Part shown: positions 24,475-32,552 of the stretch, piece by piece
Layout of the letters: every line of letters begins with the position of its first letter
Numbering within the stretch: position 1 is the stretch's first letter
Assembly: GCA_019187185.1 (NCBI GenBank)
Contig: JABAQU010000023.1
Span: forward strand, 62,001 to 126,000
Reading direction: 5' to 3'
Length of the DNA stretch: 64,000 nucleotides
Origin: Steroidobacteraceae bacterium
GTDB taxonomy: Bacteria > Pseudomonadota > Gammaproteobacteria > Steroidobacterales > Steroidobacteraceae
Translations under genes and position numbers: made by a program
The notes under the pieces: generated by a model
The model's input: only the letters and a program-made list of their open reading frames with translations
Database searches by the model: none
Told to the model about the DNA's origin: nothing

Positions 24475-25599
24475 GTGACCCGGGCGCGTAGCAGCCCGCG
24501 CTTTGCCGCCGCGATCGCCGCGGCCGCGATGGCCGTTGCGCTCGCCGGATGCGTCACGCCGCCGAGCGCTCCACCGCCGCCGGTCGAGCCCGTGGCATCG
24601 CCGCCGCCACCGCCACCACCCGTACCGCTGCCGGTGTCGATCGCCGCAGTCGGCGACATCATGCTCGGCACCGACTATCCGGAGAACATCCTGCCGGACG
24701 ACGACGGCGCCGGTTTCCTTCGGCAGGTGACGCCGATCCTGTCGGCAGCGGACATCGCGTTCGGCAACCTCGAGGGCGTTTTGCTGGACGGCGGCGAACC
24801 CGTCAAGCAGTGCGGGAACTCCTCGCGCTGCTTCCTGTTTCGCACGCCCACCCGATATGCGGCGTATCTGGCCGCTGCGGGCTTCGATCTCATGAGCCTC
24901 GCCAACAACCATGCGCGCGATTTCGGCGAGGCCGGCCGGGATTCCAGCATGGCGGCGCTCGACGCCGTCGGTATCCGGCACTCGGGGCGCGAAGGCACGT
25001 GGGCCGAGGTGACCGTTCGCGGCGTGCGCATCGCCATGATCGCGTTCGCACCGAACGTCGGCGCCAATTCGCTGAACGACCACGACATCGCGGTCGGGCG
25101 CGTGCGCGAGCTCGCCGCCACGCACGACATCGTGATCGTGTCGTTCCATGCCGGCGCCGAGGGCGAAGGCGCCGAGACACTGCCGTTCGGGCGCGAGTAC
25201 TACGCCGGCGAGGACCGGGGCGATTCCGTGCTGTTCGCGCATGCGATGATCGACGCCGGCGCCGATCTGCTGCTCGGCCACGGCCCGCACGTGCCACGCG
25301 CCGTCGAGCTCTATCGCGATCGCCTGATCGCGTACAGTCTCGGCAACTTCGCGACTTACTACGGCATCTCGGTCGAGGGCAACCGGGGCATCGCGCCCAT
25401 CCTCACCGTGCAGCTCGCTGCCGACGGCCGCTTTCGCGACGGCCGGATCGTCTCGACGATCCAGTTGCGGCCCGACGGCCCGTCGCCCGATCCGGACGGG
25501 CGCGCCGCGGCGCTGATCAGGGAGCTCACCGCGGCCGCCTTTCCCGATGGCGACCTCGTGATCGACGCGGATGGGCGCATCGAGCGCCGCGGGCCATGA
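24475..25599 (+). CDS. CapA-family lipoprotein (metallophosphatase-like)
   Basis: The GTG at 24475 gives 374 residues starting with a lipoprotein signal (AMAVALAGCVT), followed by a proline-rich spacer. The body belongs to the CapA/PGA-synthesis family: AAVGDIMLGTDY, FGNLEGVLLDGG, LMSLANNHARDFGEAG, SFHAGAEGE and LLGHGPHVPRAVELYRDRLIAYSLGNFATY. These are calcineurin-like metal-binding positions. CapA participates in poly-gamma-glutamate capsule production in bacilli; in Gram-negative bacteria most members have unknown roles in the envelope. A longer frame from a GTG at 24424 adds 17 charged residues and would disturb the signal. Confidence 0.88.
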   Translation: MTRARSSPRFAAAIAAAAMAVALAGCVTPPSAPPPPVEPVASPPPPPPPVPLPVSIAAVGDIMLGTDYPENILPDDDGAGFLRQVTPILSAADIAFGNLEGVLLDGGEPVKQCGNSSRCFLFRTPTRYAAYLAAAGFDLMSLANNHARDFGEAGRDSSMAALDAVGIRHSGREGTWAEVTVRGVRIAMIAFAPNVGANSLNDHDIAVGRVRELAATHDIVIVSFHAGAEGEGAETLPFGREYYAGEDRGDSVLFAHAMIDAGADLLLGHGPHVPRAVELYRDRLIAYSLGNFATYYGISVEGNRGIAPILTVQLAADGRFRDGRIVSTIQLRPDGPSPDPDGRAAALIRELTAAAFPDGDLVIDADGRIERRGP

Positions 25600-25600
25600 G

Positions 25601-26878
25601 CTATATGCTCTTCACGCCCACCTTGTCGATCCGCTTCCCGTCCATGTCGAGCACCTCGATCCTGAGGCCGCGCCAGGTGACGATATCGCCCACCTGCGGA
25701 ATGCGCCCGAGGCGTGCGAGCACGAAGCCCGCCACCGTGTGGTAGTCGCCCGAGGTCATGTCGCTGCGGCCGAGCGCGCGCTGCAGCTCGCTGATCGGCA
25801 GATGGCCATCGACCAGCGATGAACCGTCCGCACGCGCGACGATCTCGGGGCGCTCGCGGCTGCCGACATCCGGCAATTCCCCGGCAATGGCCTTCAGGAT
25901 GTCGATGGGCGTCGCGACGCCCTGGATCTCGCCGTATTCGTCTATGACCACCGCGAGATGCGTGCTCGAGCGGCGGAACTGGTCGAGCATCTGCAGGATG
26001 GAGATGCTCTCCGGCACGTGCAGCGCGGGGAGCAGGTCGTGGTCCGGATCGAGCGCGCCACGCCGCAGCGCCTCGCTCAGGTTCGCGAGCGTCAGCACGC
26101 CGGCGAGCTGGTCGAGACTGCCGTGCGCCGCGAGAAAACGTGCGTGCCCGCTCTCCTTCGCCTCCTGCCACAGCGTCGTCAGCGGCTCGTCGAGGTCGAG
26201 CCAGACGATATCCTGTCGCGGCACCATCACGGCGGCGACACGCTGGTCCGCGAGCGCGAGCACGCCTTCGATGAGCCGCTTCTCGCTCGCGAGGAACACG
26301 CCCGCCCGCGTACCCTCGGCGATCATCGCGCGCACATCGTCCTCGGTGACCGATCGCTGCGATGCGGCACTCACCGGCGAGAGCTTCAGCACGAGATCGA
26401 CCGCGCCTCGCAGGAACCACACGAACGGCGTCATCAATGCGGCGAAGCCGCGCATCACCGGCGCGACCAGGATCGCGAGGCCTTCGGCATTCTCGAGCGC
26501 GATGCGCTTCGGCACGAGTTCGCCGAGGATCAGCGTCACGTAGGTGACCGCGATGACCACGAGGCCGAACGCGGATTCCCGGGCGTAAGCGAGCGGCACG
26601 CCCCAGGCCTCGAGCACGACATCGAGGTGCGCCGCGAGCGTCGCGCCGCTGTAGACGCCCGTGACGATGCCGATCAGCGTGATGCCGACCTGCACGGCGG
26701 ACAGAAAGCTCGTGGGGTCCTCGAGCAGCGAGAGCGCGATGCGTGCGCCGCGGCTGCCCGCGGTCGCGCGCGCCTGCAGGCGCGCCCGGCGCGACGACAC
26801 GAGCGCCATTTCGGAGAGTGCGAAAAATCCGTTCAGCAGAACGAGGACGAGGATGACGATGACTTCGGTTGCAACCAT
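25601..26878 (-). CDS. CNNM/CBS/CorC_HlyC membrane protein (hemolysin-family, HlyC/CorC type)
   Basis: The start is placed at the ATG at 26878, giving 425 residues; a longer frame to 27217 adds 113 residues that read through the regulator gene on the other strand. The CNNM domain (about residues 1-195) has four transmembrane segments with GFFALSEMALVSSRRARLQ and ILGELVPKRIALENAE. A pair of CBS domains (about 205-335, MVPRQDIVWLDLDEPL, RFLAAHGSLDQLAGVL, VVIDEYGEIQGVATPIDILKAIAGE) is followed by a C-terminal CorC_HlyC domain (GHLPISELQRALG ... YHTVAGFVLARLGRIPQVGD). Members are magnesium/cobalt efflux or tolerance proteins, not true hemolysins. The gene converges with the CapA-like gene two bases away. 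Confidence 0.92.
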   Translation of the reverse strand: MVATEVIVILVLVLLNGFFALSEMALVSSRRARLQARATAGSRGARIALSLLEDPTSFLSAVQVGITLIGIVTGVYSGATLAAHLDVVLEAWGVPLAYARESAFGLVVIAVTYVTLILGELVPKRIALENAEGLAILVAPVMRGFAALMTPFVWFLRGAVDLVLKLSPVSAASQRSVTEDDVRAMIAEGTRAGVFLASEKRLIEGVLALADQRVAAVMVPRQDIVWLDLDEPLTTLWQEAKESGHARFLAAHGSLDQLAGVLTLANLSEALRRGALDPDHDLLPALHVPESISILQMLDQFRRSSTHLAVVIDEYGEIQGVATPIDILKAIAGELPDVGSRERPEIVARADGSSLVDGHLPISELQRALGRSDMTSGDYHTVAGFVLARLGRIPQVGDIVTWRGLRIEVLDMDGKRIDKVGVKSI

Positions 26879-26963
26879 CGGGCCAACGAGCCTAGCACGC
26901 GCCGCCTCTGGCCATGAGCCATGAGCTTTGGGCCATCGGCCTTTCCCCTTAAGATCCCCGCCC

Positions 26964-27638
26964 ATGCACGCCCCGGCCCATCGCACGGTGCTCGTCGCCG
27001 ACGACCATCCCCTGTTTCGCGCGGCCCTGCACCGCGCGGTTGCGGAGGCGATCGACGTCGTCGAGGTGATCGAGGCCGTGGACGCCGCAACGCTGCGCGC
27101 AGCCGCCGACGGCACGCCCCACCTCGACCTCGTGCTGCTCGACCTGATGATGCCCGGCAGCCGCAGCTTCGCGCCGCTCGCGTGGCTGCGCAGCCAGCAC
27201 GCCGGCATCGCCGTCATCGTGGTTTCGGCGAATGACAGCGTCGCCGTAATGCGTGCGGCGCTCGAATTCGGCGCCGCGGGTTACGTGCCGAAGTCCGCGC
27301 CGCTCGGCGACCTCGTCGCGGCGATCCGCACCGTACTCGCATTCGGCCAGTGGTTTCCTGCCGCGGCACTCGCGGCGGAGCCGGTGGAATCGCCGTCGGC
27401 GGCGACGGCAGCCCGTCTCGCGAGCCTCACTCCGCAGCAGTACCGCGTCGTCGAGTTGCTGGCGCTCGGCAAGTTGAACAAGCAGATTGCCGCCGCGCTC
27501 GGCATCACCGAGCAGACGACCAAGGCGCACGTCTCGGCGGCACTCGCCAAGCTCGGCGCGCGCAATCGCACACAGGCGACATTGCTGTTCAGGTCACTCG
27601 AGATTCAGGACGCCGACTCGCTGTCCCTCGAGCGCTGA
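26964..27638 (+). CDS. LuxR-type response regulator, CrbR/ErdR-like
   Basis: The ATG at 26964 gives 224 residues: a receiver domain with Asp60 (LLDLMMPGS), a conserved SAND in VVSANDSVAVMRAALEFGAAGYVPKSA, a linker, and a LuxR-type helix-turn-helix (LTPQQYRVVELLALGKLNKQIAAALGITEQTTKAHVSAALAKLGARNRTQA). The LNKQIA phrase and the PKS after the receiver are typical of the CrbR/ErdR subfamily, which in Vibrio and Pseudomonas responds to acetate through an SSS-type hybrid kinase and turns on acetyl-CoA synthetase. Such a kinase is encoded tail to tail with this gene, overlapping by 34 bases. A TAAGAT box at 26950-26955 lies eight bases before the start. Confidence 0.88.
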   Translation: MHAPAHRTVLVADDHPLFRAALHRAVAEAIDVVEVIEAVDAATLRAAADGTPHLDLVLLDLMMPGSRSFAPLAWLRSQHAGIAVIVVSANDSVAVMRAALEFGAAGYVPKSAPLGDLVAAIRTVLAFGQWFPAAALAAEPVESPSAATAARLASLTPQQYRVVELLALGKLNKQIAAALGITEQTTKAHVSAALAKLGARNRTQATLLFRSLEIQDADSLSLER

Positions 27639-30600
27639 TCCGCGCCCTGCAGCGCCCTGCGCAGTACGCCATGGAGGGCGAGCGGACGCACGGGCTTGCG
27701 CAGGTAGACGCCACCGGCCCCGTCCACCGCCTCGCGGATCGCGTCGGCGGCATCCGCGGTGATCACGATGAGCGGCAGCTCGAAGCCGGCCCGCGCGCGC
27801 AGGCGCGCGGCGAGCGCGACACCGGTCACGCCGCGGTCGAGATGAAAGTCGACGATCAGCGCCTCGGGGCACCAGTCGTCGGGATCCGGCAGGTCTGCCT
27901 CGCCGGCAGCGCCGCGCACCACGCACTGCCAGGACTCGAGCAATGCGATCATGCCGCGCAGCACCGCCGTGTCGTTGTCGACCACCAGCACGCGCACCCC
28001 GCGCAGCGAGCCGGCCGTGCGCGTGCGTGTCGCCTGGCGTGCGACCGGCTGCAGCGCATTGCCGTGCGGCACTTCGACGGCGAACATCGAGCCGTGGCCG
28101 GGCCAGGACCGCACGATGAGCCGATGCCCGAGACGCCGTGCGATGCGATCGGCGATCGCGAGGCCAAGTCCGAAGCCCTTGCCCGACACCGCGTCGCCTT
28201 CGCGTGCCGCCTCGGTGCGATAGAACTCCTCGAAGATGCGCCCGAGCTGGTCGGACGCGATGCCGCGGCCGGTGTCCCAGACCTCGATGCGGAGCATTGC
28301 GCCCCGCCGGCGGCAGGCGACGAGCACGCGCCCCTCGCCCGTGTAGCGAATCGCATTGGCGATGAAGTTCTGCACGACCCGTCGCAGCAGCTTCGCGTCG
28401 CTGTGCGCCACGGCGCGGGTCGCGCGCATGCGCAGCCCGAGCCCGCGCGATGCGGCGCCGAGCGCGAACTCGGCCTCGAGTGACGCGAACAGGTCCCGGA
28501 CCGGCACGTCGCCGATCTGCGGCTGCACCACCCCGGCATCGAGCTTCGAGATGTCGAGCAGGTCCGTGAGCACGCCCTCGGCCGAGCGCAGGCACTGTTC
28601 GAGATCGCCGAGCAGGGACTTCTGCTCGGCGCGATCGAGCTTCTGCAGCAAGGCTCCGGCGAACAGGCCGGCCGCATTGAGCGGCTGCAGCACGTCGTGG
28701 CTCGCGGCCGCGAGAAACCGCGTCTTGCCCTGGTTCGCATGCTCCGCGGCGGCCTTCGCCGCGGCGAGTTCCTCGTTCATTGCGGACAGCGCACGCGTGC
28801 GCTCGCCGACCCGCTGCTCCAGCGCGGACTCGGTGCGCTTGTACTCGGTGACGTCCGTGTAGCTCGTCACGAAGCCGCCGCCCGGCATCCGGTTGCCGCG
28901 GATCTCGAGCACCCGGCCGCCGCTCGCTGCGCGCTGGTACACATAGTCGGTTCCGCGCCGCAGGTGCGCCATGCGTCGCGCCACCTGCTGCCCGGCGTCC
29001 CCCGCACCCATCTCGCCGCGCGCCGCGTTGAACTCGAGCACCTCCTGGATCGGCTTGCCGATGTAGAGGAGATCGGCCGGGTAACCGAACATCTCGAGAT
29101 AGCGCCGGTTCCATGCGACGAGGCGCAGCTCGGCATCCACCACGCTGATGCCCTGGCTCACGTTCTCCATCGTCGCCTGCAGCAGCTCGCGGTTGAATTC
29201 GACCGCGCGCGATGCGCTGTCGACGATCGTGACGACATCCTCGAGCACGAGCTCGCGGCCGGATGCGGCCGCATCGAGCACGCGGTGCGCCGACGCCGCG
29301 CCGATCACCGAACCGAGCAGGCGCCGCGTCGACTCGAGCTGCGCGGCGCTCGCGGGGCGACCGAGCGGCCCGAACTGCGCGAAGTGGGCCTCGGTTCGCG
29401 GCGTGCCGACGAACTGCGCGACGAGCGCGTGCAGTTCCTTCAGCGTGAGGCCGCCGGCCCGCGTCCCGGCATCGATCGGCGCACTGTCTGCGGCATCGAC
29501 GAACGCCGCCGCCTGGATGCGGTCGACGAGCGTGCGACGCGTGGCGAGCGAACCTGCGATGAGGCCGACGGTCGTCGCGAGCACGCTCGCCGCGAGACCG
29601 TGCGCGAGGGGATTCAGTCCCTCGATGCCGAGCAGCGCCGTGGGCCGCAGCCACGCGGCGCCGAACGGGCCGTCGGCGACGAGCGCGGCCGGCAGGTAGC
29701 CCGCATGTGCGAATACCGGCACGATGAGCGTGTAGAGCCACACGGCGAAGCCGCAGGCGAGCGCGACCAGCGCCCCCGCCGCATTGGCGCGCTTCCAGTA
29801 GAGGCCCGCGACGACGAGCGGTCCGAAGAGCGCAACCGCCGCCATCGCGATCTCGCCGATCTCGGCGAGGGCACCGGCGTAGGCGATGGAGCGGTAGTAG
29901 ACGTAGGCCGCCGCGAGCAGCAGCACGATGGCGACGCGCCGCACGGCGAGCAGCAGGCCGGTCAGGTCCTTGCGCCGACGCAGCGACGGCGACAGATGCA
30001 GCAGCGCCGGCATCGCGATCTCGTTGCAGATCATCGTCGAGAGCGCGATGCACGCGACGATCACCATGCCGGTCGCGGCGGACAGGCCGCCGATGAACGT
30101 GAAGAGCGCGAGCGCGGGCTGGCCGCTCGTGAGCGGCAGGTTCAGCACGAAGAGGTCCGGATCCGGTGCCGCGGCGCCGAACATCGCAAGACCCGCATTG
30201 GCGACGGGCAGCACGAACAGGCTGATCGCGACGAGGTAGAGCGGGAACACCCAGCGCGCCACACGCAGGTCGCGGGGCCCCGAGTTCTCGACCACCGCGA
30301 CGTGGAACTGCCGCGGCAGGCAGAAGATCGCGAGCACGCCGAGCACCGTGAGGGCGAGATAGTGGCCCACCGGGCGCGCGGCCTCGCGCAGGGCGCGCAC
30401 CTCCGGGTCGGCCGCGACGCGCGTGGCGAGATCCATCGGGCCGTCGAACAGGCCGAAGGTGACGAACGCACCGACCGCGAGAAAAGCGCTCAGCTTGACG
30501 AGCGACTCGAAGGCGAGCGCCAGCATCATGCCGGGGTGGTGCTCGGTCGCATCCGCATCGCGTGTGCCGAAGAGAATCGAGAAGGCCGCGAGCACGATCG

Positions 30601-31102
30601 CGACGTAGAGGGCGGTATCGGCGTAGAGCGCGCTGCCGCCGGCTGCATCCGCACCGAGCCCGGAAACCGCGGTGAAGCTGATGTCGATCGCCTTCAGCTG
30701 CAGCGCGATGTACGGCGTCAGCCCGCACACCGCCACGACCGTCACGAGGATCGCGACGCGCCGGTCGCGCCCATAGCGCGCGGCGAGGAAATCCGCGATG
30801 GAAGTGATCTTCTGCTTGCGCCCGAGCCGGATGAGCTTCTCGAGGAAACCGGCGCCGAAGAGGAACAGCAGGATGGTGCCGGCGTAGGTCGGTGGCAGCC
30901 ACCAGCCGAGCTGCGCGGACTGCCCACCCGTGCCGTAGAACGCCCAGGACGTGCAATACACCGCGAGCGAGAGGCTGTAGACCCAGGGGCGCGCGGCGAG
31001 TCCGCGGCCTTCGGCGGCGCGTCGATCGCCCGCGTGCGCGACGACGAACAGCAGCCCGACGTAAGCGAGCCCGAGCAGCGCGATCGGCAGCGGTGTCAAC
31101 AT
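27605..31102 (-). CDS. SSS-domain hybrid sensor histidine kinase (CrbS/MxtR-like)
   Basis: The 1165-residue protein combines four parts. An N-terminal sodium/solute-symporter-like membrane domain with about 13 helices spans residues 1-500 (YSLSLAVYCTSWAFYGTGG, WWLPPTYAGTILLFLFG). A PAS domain begins near residue 645 (MENVSQGISVVDAELRLVAWN). The histidine kinase has His near residue 800 in the segment AAASHDVLQPLNAA, the N-box VVQNFIANAIRYTG and GKGFGLGLAIADRI. A C-terminal receiver spans about residues 1040-1155, with an acidic pair VVDNDTAVLRG, the phospho-acceptor in LIVDFHLDRG and Lys in YLRKPVRP. This is the architecture of CrbS, MxtR and ErcS-prime, known or suspected to sense carbon supply. 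It follows the GntP permease gene by 29 bases in the same direction, so it is probably in its operon. Confidence 0.92.
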   Translation of the reverse strand: MLTPLPIALLGLAYVGLLFVVAHAGDRRAAEGRGLAARPWVYSLSLAVYCTSWAFYGTGGQSAQLGWWLPPTYAGTILLFLFGAGFLEKLIRLGRKQKITSIADFLAARYGRDRRVAILVTVVAVCGLTPYIALQLKAIDISFTAVSGLGADAAGGSALYADTALYVAIVLAAFSILFGTRDADATEHHPGMMLALAFESLVKLSAFLAVGAFVTFGLFDGPMDLATRVAADPEVRALREAARPVGHYLALTVLGVLAIFCLPRQFHVAVVENSGPRDLRVARWVFPLYLVAISLFVLPVANAGLAMFGAAAPDPDLFVLNLPLTSGQPALALFTFIGGLSAATGMVIVACIALSTMICNEIAMPALLHLSPSLRRRKDLTGLLLAVRRVAIVLLLAAAYVYYRSIAYAGALAEIGEIAMAAVALFGPLVVAGLYWKRANAAGALVALACGFAVWLYTLIVPVFAHAGYLPAALVADGPFGAAWLRPTALLGIEGLNPLAHGLAASVLATTVGLIAGSLATRRTLVDRIQAAAFVDAADSAPIDAGTRAGGLTLKELHALVAQFVGTPRTEAHFAQFGPLGRPASAAQLESTRRLLGSVIGAASAHRVLDAAASGRELVLEDVVTIVDSASRAVEFNRELLQATMENVSQGISVVDAELRLVAWNRRYLEMFGYPADLLYIGKPIQEVLEFNAARGEMGAGDAGQQVARRMAHLRRGTDYVYQRAASGGRVLEIRGNRMPGGGFVTSYTDVTEYKRTESALEQRVGERTRALSAMNEELAAAKAAAEHANQGKTRFLAAASHDVLQPLNAAGLFAGALLQKLDRAEQKSLLGDLEQCLRSAEGVLTDLLDISKLDAGVVQPQIGDVPVRDLFASLEAEFALGAASRGLGLRMRATRAVAHSDAKLLRRVVQNFIANAIRYTGEGRVLVACRRRGAMLRIEVWDTGRGIASDQLGRIFEEFYRTEAAREGDAVSGKGFGLGLAIADRIARRLGHRLIVRSWPGHGSMFAVEVPHGNALQPVARQATRTRTAGSLRGVRVLVVDNDTAVLRGMIALLESWQCVVRGAAGEADLPDPDDWCPEALIVDFHLDRGVTGVALAARLRARAGFELPLIVITADAADAIREAVDGAGGVYLRKPVRPLALHGVLRRALQGADQRSRDSESAS

Positions 31103-31131
31103 GCCCCCGCTATCGTCTCACAGCGCCGCGC

Positions 31132-32439
31132 TCACACGCTGAACAGCAGCACCGCCAATGCCGTGCCGAGCACGGGTACGAGGACCGTCAGCACGCCCAT
31201 CGCCGGATAGGCGCCCGCATAGGTTTCACCGCAGATGGCGCGGATGGTCGTCACGACGTAGCCGTTGTGGGGGAGCGAGTCGAGCCCTCCCGACGAGATC
31301 GCGACGACGCGGTGCAGCGCTTCCGGATCGACGCCCTGCGCGAGGTAGTGCGGCGCGAGGAGCGGCAACGCGATCGACTGGCCGCCCGATGCCGAGCCGG
31401 TGAGGCCCGCGATCACGCTCACCGCGACCGCTGCGCCGATCAGCGGACTGCCGGGCAGGCTCGTCATCGCGTCGACGGCCGCCTGGAAGCCTGGCGTCAG
31501 CTTCGCCACGCCGCCGAAGCCGACGACCGCCGCGGTATTGGCGATCGCGATCAGCGCGCCGACCGCGCCCGCCGCCGTCGCCGCGGCGAGGCGGTGTGCA
31601 TAACGGAAGTTGAGCGCGAGCGCTGCGAGCATGCCGCTGCCGAGCGCGACGATCAGTGCCGACTCGGCGAGCCGGTGGTGCAACGCGAATGAAACCGCGA
31701 GCACGACGCCGAGCGGCGCGAGCCCGCGCCACACGGGCGGCAGGTCGCGGTCGTGCGGCTCGGGATCGGAAGCGCGCGTCTCGAAGGATTCGCCGCGCGC
31801 GCCCGCGCGGCGCACGGCGCGCATGAGCCACCACTGGCCGAGAATCAGCATGGCGAGCGCGACCACGAGGCTCACCTGCCACCCTGCGTAGGGCGTCGTG
31901 CCGAGGAAGCGGATCGGGATCCAGTTCTGGATCTCCGGCGACCCGGCCGACGTCATCGTGAAAGTGACCGAGCCGAACGCGATGGTCGCGGGGATGAAGC
32001 GGCGCGGCAGGTCGGCGCGGCGAAAAAGGCTCACCGCCATCGGGTACACCGAGAAGGCGACCACGAACAGGCTCACCCCGCCGTACGTGAGCACGGCGCA
32101 GGCGAGGACGATCGCGCTGACCGCGTGCTTCGCGCCGAGCTTGCCGACGATCCAGTTCGCGACGCTGTCGGCGGCGCCCGTGCATTCCATCAGCTTGCCG
32201 AAGAGGGCGCCGAGCAGGAACATGAAGAACCAGTTCTGGATGAAATCCACGAAGCCCTTCATGTAACCGGTCGTGAAACTCGGCTCGCCCGCGGCCGCGA
32301 GCTGCGGGAAAGGGGCGAATCCCGACAGGATCGCGACGAGCAGTGCACAGAGCGGTGCCGCAATCAGCAGCTCCGTGCCGCGCATGGTCAGCCAGATGAG
32401 CAGCGCGAGCCCGAGCAGGAGTCCGAAAAGGCTCAGCAT
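31132..32439 (-). CDS. GntP family permease, candidate 3-hydroxybutyrate importer
   Basis: The start is placed at the ATG at 32439, giving 435 residues; the longer frame to 32631 adds 64 residues that overlap the divergent promoter region. There are about 12 transmembrane helices. The family segments are FGLLLGLALLIWLTMRG, a SAGSPEIQNWIP motif, LPGSPLIGAAVAVSVIAGLTGSASGGQSIALPLLAPHYL and SSGGLDSLPHNGYVVTTI. GntP transporters are proton symporters for gluconate and related hydroxy acids. Members placed beside 3-hydroxybutyrate genes carry 3-hydroxybutyrate, which the context supports here. The kinase gene follows and a TonB receptor diverges. Confidence 0.88.
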   Translation of the reverse strand: MLSLFGLLLGLALLIWLTMRGTELLIAAPLCALLVAILSGFAPFPQLAAAGEPSFTTGYMKGFVDFIQNWFFMFLLGALFGKLMECTGAADSVANWIVGKLGAKHAVSAIVLACAVLTYGGVSLFVVAFSVYPMAVSLFRRADLPRRFIPATIAFGSVTFTMTSAGSPEIQNWIPIRFLGTTPYAGWQVSLVVALAMLILGQWWLMRAVRRAGARGESFETRASDPEPHDRDLPPVWRGLAPLGVVLAVSFALHHRLAESALIVALGSGMLAALALNFRYAHRLAAATAAGAVGALIAIANTAAVVGFGGVAKLTPGFQAAVDAMTSLPGSPLIGAAVAVSVIAGLTGSASGGQSIALPLLAPHYLAQGVDPEALHRVVAISSGGLDSLPHNGYVVTTIRAICGETYAGAYPAMGVLTVLVPVLGTALAVLLFSV

Positions 32440-32477
32440 AGGGCGCGCAAAGTGCCGTGCTTCGGGGCGGGCGCTCC

Positions 32478-32491
32478 ATAGTACTAAGGTA
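32478..32491. promoter_or_regulatory. shared 14-base motif ATAGTACTAAGGTA, copy 1 (permease/receptor gap)
   Basis: The exact 14-mer ATAGTACTAAGGTA lies 38 bases before the permease start (other strand) and 61 bases before the TonB receptor start. It contains the perfect palindrome TAGTACTA. An identical copy lies at 36905-36918 between the 3-hydroxybutyrate hydrolase and dehydrogenase genes. A chance double occurrence of a 14-base string in this AT-poor sequence is very unlikely. Read on the other strand it gives TACTAT, a -10-like string. Confidence 0.6.
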
Positions 32492-32552
32492 TCAATGCGG
32501 CCCGGGGGCCTGCGGCGTACGTTCCCCGCCATCCATGCAGAGGGGATCTCCC

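Noticed and set aside
27594-30956. 1120-codon leftward frame parallel to the SSS kinase
   Set aside because: Low-complexity Arg/Ala sequence in a shifted frame of the true kinase gene, which has the transporter, PAS, kinase and receiver motifs.
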